Shown: in pieces, positions 1-10,457 of the stretch
How positions within the stretch are numbered: the stretch's first letter is position 1
How the letters are laid out: each line of letters opens with the position of its first letter
NCBI GenBank assembly: GCA_008477525.1
Contig: SPDT01000005.1
Location: forward strand, 558,001 to 622,000
Direction: 5' to 3'
Origin: Hypomyces perniciosus
Taxonomy: Eukaryota > Ascomycota > Sordariomycetes > Hypocreales > Hypocreaceae
DNA: 64,000 bases
The notes under the pieces: generated by a model
What the model saw: only the letters and a program-made list of their open reading frames with translations
What the model was told of the DNA's origin: nothing
The model's database searches: none
Made by a program: the position numbers and the translations under genes

Positions 1-2198
1 TCAAGTGTGCGTGCGTACGAGTGTACTAACATCTACCCACTTTTAGACAAGCAAGGAATCACTCATCAGTAAGAACAGCCTTCAAGGACAAATGACCACT
101 GCGAATACTCACCAAGAATCAGATTCGTCCTAAATGGCCTCGCACATGCAAATGAGATCCTCGGCGAAGAAGTCTTCCACGTCGAGGACTGGAAAGTCAT
201 TGGCGAGTACATCTATGACGAAGACGGCGGCCGCCACCAGGCATTTGTGTCTCCTACCCAAGAAACTTCGGTCTTTGGGATTGTGATTCCGCCACATGAG
301 AGGATCAAGATTGAACAGAGTCTGAAGTACTCGAGAACTGGTGTTGATAAGCTATGGAAGATGGCCGGGCTCAACGAGATTGGCTACTGGAGCCGTGACG
401 GCGAATACGGTGCGTATCAACTATTCCCAGGCACGATGGTATTCGTGATTTATATGATACTCAACTAACTTATGATTGCAGGCATTCACGTGCTGGAAAA
501 GGCCAAACTTCCATTCAACAGACTCCCGTCTCTCTATGCAGCCGGCACCCTGCCCGCATGGCAAGACTGGGAGAATCTCTGGGAAGCATGGGGCATCGTA
601 ACTCGAAAGATGCTCCCCGATGCCGAACTCAATGAGAAACCCATAAAATTGAGAAATGCGTGCATTTTCTACCTGGGCCATATCCCGGCATTCCTCGACA
701 TCCAGTTGACCAGGACGACCAAGGCTAGCGCTACCAGCCCGGCCTATTACCACACCATCTTTGAGAGAGGCATTGATCCTGATGTCGATAACCCAGAGCA
801 TTGCCATGCTCACTCAGAGATCCCCAACGAATGGCCTCTTGTGAAGGAAATTCTCACATACCAAGACCGAGTCCGCGAGCGCCTGCTTCAGCTGTACTCC
901 AACCCCAATGGGATCAAGGGGGACGTCAGGCGGGCCGTCTGGCTTGGATTCGAGCACGAAGTGATGCATCTCGAGACTCTTCTTTACATGCTGCTCCAGA
1001 GCGACAAGACTCTTCCACCACCAAACACAGTGCAGCCCGACTTTGCGAAGCTTGCGCAGAAGGCGTATGAGGCTCGAGTGCCGAATGAATGGTTTGACAT
1101 TCCGGAGCAGACAATTGCGATCGGTATGGATGATCCTGAGGATGAATATGACTCGAACCGTCACTTTGGATGGTAAGCTATGACTTGACATGATCCATGA
1201 GAGTATACTTATGCTCATCTGCCCTTAGGGACAATGAGAAGCCAGCGCGAAAGGAAAACGTCCACGCCTTCCAGGCCAAAGCTCGACCCATCACCAATGA
1301 AGAAGTAAGTCATATCATCTAAACCACCAAAACAGAGCTCTGCTGAACCGATTAGTACGCCAAATACCTGTACTCAGCCAAGATCGATCAAATCCCAGCA
1401 TCTTGGTCCAACATCACTCACAGCAACGGAACCTCCAAGAATGGCACCTCCACGAACGGTACAAATGGCCATCACACCACTGCATCTCTTAATCTCCCAG
1501 ACTCTTACCTCCAAGGCAAAGCCGTTCGCACCGTCTACGGTCTCGTGCCTCTCAAGTACGCACTCGACTGGCCCGTCTTCGCCTCGTATGACGAACTCGC
1601 CAGCTGCGCTTCTTGGATGGGCGGCCGCATCCCCACAGCCGAAGAAGCCAAGAGCATCTACGCCTACGTCGAGAAGCAAAAGGAGATTTCCACGCAGAGC
1701 AAGCTGTCGAACAAAGTACCCGCAGTCAACGGGTAAGTCGAATCCAAATTCAACTGCAAAACAAGAGCAGGCACACTAATAAAGATCAATAGTCACCTCG
1801 TCAACGACGGCGTGGAAGAAACCCCTCCACCACACCCTCCAACCCAGGCCGATGACAGCTCAAAGCTGTTCATCGACCTAACCCTCTCCAACGTCGGCTT
1901 CAAACACTGGCACCCCGTCGCCGTCACCTCGCAGGGCAACCGCATTTCTGGCCAAGCCGACATGGGTGGTGTCTGGGAATGGACCAGCTCAGTGCTCCGC
2001 CCGCACGCTGGGTTCCATCCTATGGCGCTATATCCGGCATATACGGCAGATTTCTTTGACGAGAAGCATAATATTGTGCTGGGCGGTTCGTGGGCGACGC
2101 ATCCAAGGGTGGCGGGGAGGAAGAGTTTTGTGAATTGGTATCAGAGGAATTATCCATATGCGTGGGTTGGTGCAAGGTTGGTCAGGGATATGCAGTAA
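1..2198 (+). CDS. egt1: Ergothioneine biosynthesis protein Egt1 (EgtD-EgtB fusion), 3' part
   Basis: Fungal Egt1 trimethylates histidine with an N-terminal methyltransferase module and then joins hercynine to cysteine and oxygen with a C-terminal EgtB module. The window opens inside the methyltransferase part, so the 5' end is missing. Visible exons: to 68, 123-409, 482-1172, 1229-1304, 1355-1732 and 1793-2198; introns at 69-122 (acceptor could be 116), 410-481, 1173-1228, 1305-1354 and 1733-1792, all GT-AG. The end of the methyltransferase domain reads RFVLNGLAHANEILGEEVF. The DinB-like part has the metal-binding pattern GFEHEVMHLETLLYML. The formylglycine-generating-enzyme-like part ends in ADMGGVWEWTSSVL and VLGGSWATHPRVAGR, characteristic of EgtB. 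A glycine/asparagine/threonine-rich insert lies near 1425-1480. Stop is TAA at 2196-2198. Family assignment is very secure; only the 5' boundary is unknown. Confidence 0.95.
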
Positions 2199-2539
2199 AG
2201 AGTGAAATTATCTTTGAGGGTGAGATGAGCAAAGAAGGAGGAACACAACGATAAGGGCAGATTGAACAATTCTCAGCGTTGGAATGTTGGATTTCTCATG
2301 TTTTGACGGTTTTGCTCGCCATCACTGTGATTATCGGATGTATCAAGTCATTTGTGCCTCGGATCGACGAGGAGAAGAAACTACCCGCTCACTCGAATAC
2401 ACTCAATGTCTCATCAAATTCCAACAAGGTAGTTAGTCAATCCTCGAGCGAGAGAAGCTCACAAGAACATCTGTCCAGATAACGCCAGGCCTTTCTTTTC
2501 TTGTTCTATGCATTTCTTTTTAGTGCATTAGGGATTCCT
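2199..2539. other. Convergent intergenic region between egt1 and gcn3
   Basis: This holds the 3' untranslated regions of two genes that point at each other. An open frame at 2279-2482 (67 codons, one hydrophobic stretch at the start) is short and has no recognisable domain, so it is not called. Confidence 0.6.
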
Positions 2540-3746
2540 TCAGCCATTAAAGCTACCATAGATGTTGAGGAGCTGTTCGAAGACATATCCTGGCAGATGA
2601 ACGCCGTTTTCCGTCACCAAATTGGAGATGAGCTCCGGAGGCTACAAATTGTTAGCACAATTGTCACAAATAGACCTGACGAGAAAGACAAAAACGTACC
2701 GTATAGTCCACAAGATCCAGTGGCCGCTTGCTCGTACCATCAACGGTAAAGTCCAGTACTTCCTGCTTGAAACCAATATCCCTCTGATCCAAGGGGAACT
2801 TGCGCACAAACTTATGCGTCTCGGCGGCAACATAAAAGGGAATCTTGGCTTGCTGGGCCAGCTGCGCGATCTGGAATGTTCCAAGGCGAGAAATGATACC
2901 ACCATTCTGCGTGACAGCCTCCGCGCCAACAAACACCATGTGAACCTGTCGCAACAAGCCCATGACGTGCGCCACAGCAGCTTCAGAGATCTCCGCCACG
3001 GGGATGCCCTTGCTGCGCAGCTCCTTGACGACTTCATTACTCTCCTTGGCGCGGACCTCATCGCGGACGTACACAACCTTGAACTTTCCCTCGCTATTCT
3101 TCGCTGCTCGTTCCAACACACCCGTCACAGCTCTTGATGCACCGTGTGTCAGGACGCACTTCCCTTCCCGCACGAAGCGCCAACCGGATTCTGCGATGCC
3201 GTTTCGGGCTGCGATGGCTCTGCTGGCAAATAACCGGCCGTTACGCAGGAGATGTTGTCGCACAACTTCGAAGCTGGCATCTTGTTGCTTGAGAGAGGAG
3301 AGGAGATACTGGAGGAATAGGTCCGTTCCCGCAGTGAGAGGGATGGGGTTTTCGACGGAGGCTTTTAGGCGGTCGGAATGGGCCTTGACGGTGTCGAGGG
3401 TTTTCGTAGACGGTGGAGGAGGGGACGGTATTGAGGAGGAGAATGAGGGACTCGATGGCGGCAACGGGTTTTGTGAGGTCGGGGTCAGAGGCTAGGAGAC
3501 CGCGGTAGGTAGCGACGATGCTATTCAACGCTCAGTATGTTAGAGAGGCGTTGGAGGGTCTTCTGAGGGCGTAGAATGCACGTACTCGAATGTGGAATCT
3601 TCGGCCTGTATGCGTAGTGGGAGATCTGTGATGACAGAAGGCGGCGCAATGCTTGCTGGATTGCGGATCGCGTCTGTTTAGTGGGGGTCTTCAAGGGGAA
3701 GAGAAAGGAGAAAAGATGGCTTACCAGCCCCTGAATCGGTGGCCAT
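2540..3746 (-). CDS. gcn3: Translation initiation factor eIF2B subunit alpha, with an apparent 1-nt frameshift
   Basis: eIF2B-alpha is the regulatory subunit of the eIF2 guanine-nucleotide exchange factor and senses phosphorylated eIF2. Exons on the minus strand: 3746-3725, 3673-3586, 3520-2700 and 2641-2540; introns 3724-3674, 3585-3521 and 2699-2642. The start gives MATDSGADAIRNPAS and the second junction gives STFDIVATYRGLLASD. The core carries NGGIISRLGTFQIAQLA and FYVAAETHKFVRKFPLDQR, typical of the family, and the last exon gives PPELISNLVTENGVHLPG. Within exon 3 the reading frame moves by one base at the T run 3401-3404 (AAAA on the coding strand): upstream reads TVPSSTVYE, downstream reads TLDTVKAHSDRL. 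No intron fits there. Either an assembly error or a real frameshift. Without it the protein would have the usual full length for the family. Confidence 0.92.
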
Positions 3747-4451
3747 TGTGGAATTGAAGGGGATGGGAGGCCTGTAGAAATGTTGAGGTCGATCTGGTGG
3801 ATGTGGTTTCTTGAATTTTTTCGGTGGTGATGTGAGTCAATGGAGATCCGTTTCCTGCAGTTGCATTGCTTCAGCACTCGGAGTACAGAGAGGTACCAAG
3901 GTAGGTGGACATGAGGGGCGGCACATGTCACTCTATTACAACCAAATTTGGAGGGGGGCTTCAACTACATACAGCTATAATGGTAAAGACTTGGAAATTA
4001 TAAGAGAGTAGAAATTCTATATGAACCCCATTCAACTACGATTTCCACTTACCTCTTAGTTTGTAAGTATTTCCTAGATTTAATAATTGACTTTTGAAAA
4101 GCCCGAGTTCTCTCTGTTTTGGTGCGATACATCTCTGTCTGGATAGACGAATTGGCAGCGATCGATGGATAAGCGATAAACCGCACTAATGGCGGGGTAA
4201 TATGTACCAAAAACCCCGCCTACAGGCCCTGTATGCTCAAAGTACTCTCCGCTCCACTCAACCCGAAGCTCACACGTCACAGCCTCCAAACGCCTAATCT
4301 AACGTGTTAGTATTACGGAGTACCTCCAAACTGCACAGCTCGACATGAAACTCAATCCCTCCATCACGTAAACCACACCGCCATCCCGTCTTTCGTCTCT
4401 GTCACCATCACCTCAATTCTTCGCGCCAATTCCGCATATCGCTGTCCCAAA
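3747..4451. promoter_or_regulatory. Shared upstream region of gcn3 and the NECAP-like gene
   Basis: Divergent promoters for the gene ending at 3746 (minus) and the gene starting at 4452 (plus). It contains one copy of the TACGGAGTA motif at 4314-4322. The last 100 bases before 4452 are C/T-rich, as expected for a fungal 5' leader. No other structure seen. Confidence 0.6.
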
Positions 4452-5213
4452 ATGGAGCTTCAAGATCCCACCACAGGCCGCCCTCTCCCGAGCGACGCCA
4501 TCCAACGGATTCTCTTCATCGCCAACTCCGTTCACGTCTACAACATCCCGCCCCTATCTTCTATGCGCGGCCACAACGCCGCCTCCTGGACCGCCGATCC
4601 TTCGCGACACATCTTCACTGCGCGCCTCCGCGTCGTCGAAACGTCCTTTGAAAACGAGAGCCTCAAGATCGACATCGTGTTGGAAGACGCCTCCTCGGGA
4701 CAGTTATTCGCTGCAGCGCCCTATGCCGACCGGAACGTCGTCGAGCCGGTTGTGGATAGCAGTCGGTTCTTTGCGCTGACGGTGCGGGATGACCAAGGCC
4801 GAAAAGCCGTGCTGGGTATTGGCTTCGAAGAGAGAAGCGATGCGTTTGACTTGGCTGTGTCACTACAAGAAGCGCGGAGGAGTCTAGGCTGGGACGGCGA
4901 GCAGAGTAAACCAGCCACCGAAAAAGCAACGACTGAAACCAAAGACTACAGCTTAAAGGAGGGTGAAACAATAACGGTGAATCTTGGAGGCACCAAGTTC
5001 GGTAGACGGCGACCACAACAGACAGAATCCTCCTCATCGTCTGGCTCAGCGGATTTACAATCCTTTGCACTGCCACCACCGCCGGGGGCATCATCAAGTT
5101 CGGGCGCTTCATTTTCACTCCCGCCTCCTCCGAGTGCCCAAGATGTTAAGCAGAAGAGAAGGTCCATAAGAGACATGGGGTTTGACGATGGGCAGTTTGG
5201 AGAGTTTGCATAG
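4452..5213 (+). CDS. NECAP-like adaptin-ear-binding coat-associated protein (DUF1681)
   Basis: Single exon, 253 aa, ATG at 4452 preceded by a C/T-rich leader. The first ~150 residues match the NECAP PHear domain: RILFIANSVHVYNIPP, WTADPSRHIFTARLRVVE, SSRFFALTVRDDQGRKAVLGIGFEERSDAFD (shown here as pieces). This domain binds AP-2/AP-1 ears and clathrin accessory proteins, so a role in clathrin-coated vesicle formation is expected. After it comes a basic patch (GGTKFGRRRP), a serine-rich linker and two proline tracts (LPPPPG, LPPPPS) that look like short docking motifs. It ends with DDGQFGEFA. The neighbour gcn3 is divergent. Length is normal for fungal members. Confidence 0.93.
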   Translation: MELQDPTTGRPLPSDAIQRILFIANSVHVYNIPPLSSMRGHNAASWTADPSRHIFTARLRVVETSFENESLKIDIVLEDASSGQLFAAAPYADRNVVEPVVDSSRFFALTVRDDQGRKAVLGIGFEERSDAFDLAVSLQEARRSLGWDGEQSKPATEKATTETKDYSLKEGETITVNLGGTKFGRRRPQQTESSSSSGSADLQSFALPPPPGASSSSGASFSLPPPPSAQDVKQKRRSIRDMGFDDGQFGEFA

Positions 5214-5408
5214 ACGAAAAAAAAGAGGAGAGCAGCTGCATTATCAGCATAGATAAATTTCCCCCAAAAAAGATTAATTGGTAATATGATCAACTGAGTT
5301 GTCGATAGTATAGTATGTACGACACAATGCGCCTTGCTCCCATATCCCGATACATGACCCGCTGAGAGCTCAACCCATAAGACAAAAGAAGAAGACTCTT
5401 GCCCATCG

Positions 5409-6359
5409 TCAAGCCCCGGGCCAAATCGAGCACAGGCTAGGGAGGCTCAGTCGCTTCTCCTCAAGGCATGTCTTGGGCCTTGCACCACAGTGTGATGCCT
5501 CCTCCAGAGGTGGCTTCTCCGATTCCTCAGGGATTTGGTAGGTATACTCCAATCCATGGTTGCACAGCTCATCACCTTCGCCGTCGTTCCCACTCTCGCC
5601 TTCGCTCGAGTCCTCAGTTTCGTCTTCGCATTTCTCTTCCACCGTCTCGAGTCCCGCAATAGCTTCAGCCTGTGGCACAGGGTACTGTGGATGGACAGGT
5701 CGGACAACGACTGGACTGCCTGACGGAACAAACTCCTGAGACGCCGCATTGAGCGACGTCCTAGGGACAGATGCACATGACGAAGATGTAGTGGGTCGCT
5801 CAAATGTAGTGGAACATTCAGACGTCTCCGACATCCTCCGTTGCCGCACTCTGCTCCAAGTCTCACGGCTTTGAAGCTCCATGTGTAGCTCGCCCAGCCT
5901 GAGGAGAAGGGACTTTTCTTGCTGTGAGGCTTCGCCAATCTTCATCTTGAGCAGATTGAGTTGCTTTTTGAGCTTCCGCTTCTGCTTTCCGGTACAGCCC
6001 TCGCTCTGCAGCCCCCCCTCGGTCAAAGAGTATCGGTTGATGAGTTCAGCTGCCCTGACCGACTGCATCTGAAGCAGCCTGGTGAGGTAAGCTCGCTCGG
6101 TGTAAATCTCCTCATAGGGGCGGGGGCAGAAGATGAGGTTCGAGGATGGCGACTCTGGCCAGGAGTTGTTTCTGCCGCTCCCGTGAGACTTGCGGCGGCG
6201 GCTGGGTGTCTGAACGACAGGGGAGCCCTCACGGGAAGAAGGCTTCGTCGACTTTGACGAACGTGAGTCAACAGAGCGGGTACGTTGTGAAATTGGCGAC
6301 GACGATAGAGAAACCTCTCTGCAGTCCCCCATCGTTGCATTATCAAGAGCCGGAATCAT
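5409..6359 (-). CDS. Hypothetical coiled-coil protein, serine-rich N-terminus
   Basis: About 316 aa from the first in-frame ATG (6359-6357); the frame stays open to about 6395 without another ATG, so an upstream exon cannot be excluded. The N-terminal ~80 residues are serine/arginine-rich and look disordered. Residues ~85-190 form a helical region: YEEIYTERAYLTRLLQMQS followed by a lysine-rich segment (KQKRKLKKQLNLLKMKIG) and QQEKSLLLRLGELHMELQ, heptad-like and probably a coiled coil. The C-terminal half is acidic, with a run of E/D/S/G. The pattern resembles uncharacterised fungal proteins seen beside NECAP or radical SAM genes, but I recognise no catalytic domain and assign no function. Confidence 0.75.
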   Translation of the reverse strand: MIPALDNATMGDCREVSLSSSPISQRTRSVDSRSSKSTKPSSREGSPVVQTPSRRRKSHGSGRNNSWPESPSSNLIFCPRPYEEIYTERAYLTRLLQMQSVRAAELINRYSLTEGGLQSEGCTGKQKRKLKKQLNLLKMKIGEASQQEKSLLLRLGELHMELQSRETWSRVRQRRMSETSECSTTFERPTTSSSCASVPRTSLNAASQEFVPSGSPVVVRPVHPQYPVPQAEAIAGLETVEEKCEDETEDSSEGESGNDGEGDELCNHGLEYTYQIPEESEKPPLEEASHCGARPKTCLEEKRLSLPSLCSIWPGA

Positions 6360-6985
6360 ACTGGCGTCGATTGGTGGTGGTAGTTGCTTATGCACGACTG
6401 CCGCACTGGGGTTTTCGATGCTTCCAACAAGAGCAAGATGGTTTGAGGTTGGTTATATAAAAGACAAAAACGGCTCCCCGAACTTGGATGGGGCCGCCTT
6501 TGTTCCCAGGTGTAGCCATTGTCTTGTACAAGGTAGTCTTTGTTCCCCATGGAGATGGTGTGCGGAACCTGATGCCCTAGGTTGCCGCACAGAGCTTTGA
6601 ATGGTAGGTATGTTTGTTTAAAGTCCATTGGGCTCGTTGGAGGAGGTCCACCAACGTTCCCAGGTAGCGCCATTCTGTTGCCTAGGATTCATCGGTCCAA
6701 GGAGAGGCCCTTTGACTTGATAAGAGGTTAGAAACCAACGGGTCCTTATTGCCGTTGGCACCATTTGATCCGTGCTCCCACACCACACGAAGGCTTGCAT
6801 AGTGCTATGGTTTTTCGAACCAAGGTTCATATTATCTGGCCCGGAATACCACCACCAACATCGGCCGATAATAAATAGTGGTGCCCGGACGCCGAGCTTG
6901 GGGAGGTGAAATGCACGACATGCAGCCATAAGGATCCAACACGGCACCTCCTCTTTGCTCACAGTAGCCAAAGGGAGTTAGACAA
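6360..6985. other. Intergenic, upstream of the coiled-coil gene
   Basis: 626 bases between two minus-strand genes. Open frames here are short and lack recognisable domains. It presumably holds the promoter of the gene ending at 6359 and the 3' UTR of the radical SAM gene. Nothing repetitive is seen. Confidence 0.5.
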
Positions 6986-8081
6986 TCAGATAGCAAACCC
7001 ATCATGCTTTGGAGGGTCATTGAACCTCCAGAGACCGGCCTCCATCGCGGCCTTGCGTACCAATGAAACTTCTTCGCCGGTCACAGCTCGGTTAAAATCG
7101 CTGTATCGGACCTCATTCTGGCTCTCCTCGTCGTTGGGCTTCCTGCGCCTCTTTTTCCCAACGTGCGCGTCCGGGTGGTATTGCTCCATAATGTTAACAA
7201 AGCAGTCAGATGATACCTCGGATGCCAGAAACTTCATGATCTCCGCGCCCTCGGCTTCTTTGCCTGGCATCACAAGATGTCTGACCAGGAGTCCCACCTT
7301 TGCGACACCATCCCCAGTGAAGCACAGGTCACCGACTTGCGCATGCATGGCCTTTATGCTCTCCTTGGCAGTTGTAGCGTAGTCATCAGCCTTCAATAGC
7401 CTCTTGGATGTGCTTGGTTCCCACACCTTGAAGTCTGCGAGATATATGTCAACCAATCCATCCATCAACTGCAACGACTGGAGTGAGTCAAAGCTAGACG
7501 TATTGTAGACAATGGGCACCCGAAGCCCAAGCTCGGCCGCATGCAAGATACTGAGAGCCACTTGCGGCACCACGTGCTCTGGCGTCACGATATTGATGTT
7601 GTGGACGTTTCCCACCTCTTGCAATTTCATGTACCACTCGCCCAACTCCTCAGGCGTCAAGTCCATGCCTTTCCTCTGGTGTGATATGTCGAAATTCTGG
7701 CAGAAGATACAGCGCAGGTTGCACCCACTCATGAACACCGCGCCACTGCCATTGTGCCCCTGGATACACGGCTCTGGATGGATTCGGCTTAACACTTAGC
7801 GATCTTTGTTTGTCTCCACGCAAGGGCGGTTCGAAACTAGTGAGCATTGGAAACAAACCTTCGCCAAAATGGGGCGCTATGACGTTGACCTTGGCCTTCT
7901 CGCCAATGAGGCACATGCCCGTGGATTCATAGCGGTTGACGCCGCATTGTCGCGGGCACAAGTTGCAATTGCGGAGATGAGCATAGGCCAGTGAGCGTTT
8001 CTTGGCCGCGTCTCTGGAGGAGAGGGTCTGGTAGCGTGGAGTGTAGTCGTCGAGGAGGAATGGCGGCGCAAGGTGAAGATA
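6986..8081 (-). CDS. Radical SAM protein, PflA-like, 5' end unresolved
   Basis: The protein carries the radical SAM 4Fe-4S motif in SGCNLRCIFCQN (CxxxCxxC) just after EPCIQGHNGSGAVF, and an upstream cysteine cluster NCNLCPRQCGVNR as in the YfmK/PflA-like family of pyruvate-formate-lyase-activating-enzyme homologues. Further family signatures are VTPEHVVPQVALSILHA, IYLADFKVWE and LLVRHLVMPG. One intron, 7858-7774, is secure: it joins APHFGE to EPCIQGHNG. The reading frame is open upstream to 8081, where a stop precedes it, but no ATG lies in this stretch. The true start therefore needs another exon upstream, or a small indel in the GC-rich bases near 8055-8075. The substrate of this eukaryotic group is unknown to me. 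Stop at 6988-6986. Confidence 0.88.
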
Positions 8082-8690
8082 TCATCGGGCTGTGAGATGG
8101 GGCACAGACTTGGCTCGCAGGGGGAGAAAATGCCTTATGGATGACACGGGACTCATGTGTTGTGATGCTGAGGGGGGCAAACATTATCCTGGTAGTCAGG
8201 CAGACAGGGTTGTCTAATATTAATGGAGGGTTGTTCGGAGTTGTCTCTGATCAAGATATTCGCCAGCGAATAATGCATCTAGCGGGGACACACCCAACAC
8301 CTTCCTCGGTTGAAGATCAAATTATTACATCCATATTATTAAATAGCGATTATCTGGTTCTTGAGACGAGTAGTGAGGAGTATGGAGTGCAATCAATCAA
8401 CGAATTTGGTGCAGATGCTATGTGTTGGCACAATATGGATAGGGTTGCATTTAGCAGATCAGAAGCATCATGATATTCCAACAAACGTAAATCCAGTCAC
8501 AAATACGCAGGAAAAGGGAGAACTATGCGTACTTCTATTAAGAAATATGCTTCGGCAAGATGCCAAGGGAGATTTATTGGGTTTTATTCACTACTGCGCG
8601 TCATCCCCAAACTCAACACAAAAGACATACATACAAGACAATAAGGAAAGCAAACGCGAAAAAACCGAAAACGACCCATCCCTACCTCTC
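8082..8690. other. Intergenic between the radical SAM gene and the 489-aa protein
   Basis: This contains the unassigned start of the radical SAM gene near its left edge. A plus-strand ORF at 8141-8473 (110 codons) runs antisense to the likely promoter and shows no domain. The 8270-8500 part is relatively AT-rich. Confidence 0.5.
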
Positions 8691-10160
8691 CTACGCCTCC
8701 AAGTATTGGTGATACTTCTCCGGCAGAACCCTCTTCAGATTCTCCATCTTCTTCTGGTAATGCTCCAGTATTGCCATCAATTCATCTCTCGAGCCTTCTC
8801 CCAAAGTCCCCTCATAACATCTCAGCTCTATCTTCATCTTCCGCATCTCAGCCGATAATGTCCCAATCTGATCCTTCATATCAATCTTCGCACGAACAAG
8901 AGCCCTGTTGGCATCCTCCGTCTCCCTCGCCTGTTTCAGTTGCTCATTGACCCGCTGCTCTATGTCGGATACCCTCTCTGGCCACGTCGGCGTCACCACT
9001 GAGACCACTGTCGGGCGTTTTTCCATCTTCCGCGTGTGCGCCACGGCAGGGTGTTGTTCAATGGCCGGCAGGATAAAGATGGTTGACTTGCCGCTCTGGT
9101 CCTTGAGGCGCACAAAACGTGTCAACAGGTCGACAGGCACCAGACCTCGAGAGTACCACTCGCTGCCGCGTTTATTCATCCAGACACGGTCGCCGCTGGC
9201 GCCAGACTCCCGCCAGATCTGCTCCTTTCCCTCTATCTCTGCCTCAGCCTTGTCCATCAAGCGGTGGATCATGTCGAAGACGTCTTCGCCCACGTTGGCC
9301 AGGATGAAGCGATCTTGCGGATAGACTAGCTCACGGCCTTTGGATCGCCCATCGGGTCCGTGTTGTCCGAGCATCTGCATAGGAACAACAGCCTCGCCAT
9401 TGAGGAGATCGAGGGCATTTGCATAGCTAATCTCGAGCTCGTGCATTCGTGCAACCAGGTGTTGTTGGTGAAGCAGCCACTGTCCAAGAAGAGTATTTCT
9501 GGCCGCTTCCATTTCCTCAACATCTTCCTCGTCCCCTGATGGCAAAAGTGACATAAGTCCGCCCGTAGCGCTGTATTCATGGTCGAGAACCTCCAGACAA
9601 GCATTTGCGTGCATAACCAAATTGTGATGAGTGCTGTACGGCCTGCGGAAGCTTTCACCGGGTTCTAGAGGACCAAAGTTGCGAGCGGTCTTGAGAGGAC
9701 ACTGAAAGTCAAGGCCCCCACTGTCGTCTTCACTCTCGACGTGGTTGACAAGTGCCCACAGTGGAAGGTGATGATTCTCATCATCATTTTTGTAAGGTTT
9801 ATCGAGGTCTTTGAGCCAGTCAAACGCTTCGTTCTTCTCAAAGGCAGGATGGCGCGCCTTTTTGCCGTCGACAATCCCAAACGTGTCCCAAAGACAAAGT
9901 TTCTTGATGAGATTTGCGAGAGATTGGGCATGCTGTTTCAGAGCGAGGAGTGTCGGAGGCTTGCCTGAGGAAAGATACGAGCAATTGACGTGTTTGAGAA
10001 GCTTCAGGTCGTCTGTTGTTAAAACGCCAAATGTCGGGTCACTCCACGCGCATGCCCATGGTCCGGCGTATGCGGTTGAGGGAATGGAATGGGGGGTGCC
10101 TTCGCCTCGAATATGAACGGACCTTTCGTCCAAGTCGGAAATGCTCTCAGTATCGGACAT
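8691..10160 (-). CDS. Hypothetical lineage-specific protein with C-terminal coiled coil
   Basis: Single exon, 489 aa, ATG at 10160-10158. Residues 1-30 are acidic/serine-rich. The middle contains several conserved-looking aromatic segments (GPWACAWSDPTFGVLTTDDL, LWALVNHVESEDD, RRPYSTHHNLVMHANACLEV), then VWMNKRGSEWYSRGLVPVDL, which could be a small beta-rich module. The last ~110 residues are heptad-like: ERVSDIEQRVNEQLKQARE through EHYQKKMENLKRVLPEKYHQ. No known catalytic motif or transmembrane segment is visible. It lies 297 bases from the end of the NLR-like gene and on the same strand. I do not recognise the family. Confidence 0.8.
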   Translation of the reverse strand: MSDTESISDLDERSVHIRGEGTPHSIPSTAYAGPWACAWSDPTFGVLTTDDLKLLKHVNCSYLSSGKPPTLLALKQHAQSLANLIKKLCLWDTFGIVDGKKARHPAFEKNEAFDWLKDLDKPYKNDDENHHLPLWALVNHVESEDDSGGLDFQCPLKTARNFGPLEPGESFRRPYSTHHNLVMHANACLEVLDHEYSATGGLMSLLPSGDEEDVEEMEAARNTLLGQWLLHQQHLVARMHELEISYANALDLLNGEAVVPMQMLGQHGPDGRSKGRELVYPQDRFILANVGEDVFDMIHRLMDKAEAEIEGKEQIWRESGASGDRVWMNKRGSEWYSRGLVPVDLLTRFVRLKDQSGKSTIFILPAIEQHPAVAHTRKMEKRPTVVSVVTPTWPERVSDIEQRVNEQLKQARETEDANRALVRAKIDMKDQIGTLSAEMRKMKIELRCYEGTLGEGSRDELMAILEHYQKKMENLKRVLPEKYHQYLEA

Positions 10161-10457
10161 CGTAAGTGAAGGGTGGTATTGCGATCAGTTGGGTATTGTT
10201 CGAGGAAACTTATGAAAGGGAACAGATGAAATGAGAGATTGGCAATGCTTCATTGAATGGGCGGCTTTTCGCATTTTGTTTCATTGCAAACCCACTGCAA
10301 AGTAGCAAAGTAAGTTCAAAGGTCCTTGCAAGGAGACTTGGGGAGGTTCTTTGTGACGAGTGTCCACATTCCGATACACAAAGACAAAGGATGTTTCAGT
10401 CCGTGCCCGGACACTGAAAGAAGTGAATCATCGGCCGTGCGTCCCAAGATCGACCAT

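Noticed and set aside
2642..3121. Long antisense and alternative frames over gcn3
   Set aside because: They run through well-conserved eIF2B-alpha exons and show no domain; they are shadows of the real gene.
8141..8473. 110-codon plus-strand frame
   Set aside because: AT-rich, antisense to the likely radical SAM promoter, no recognisable motif.
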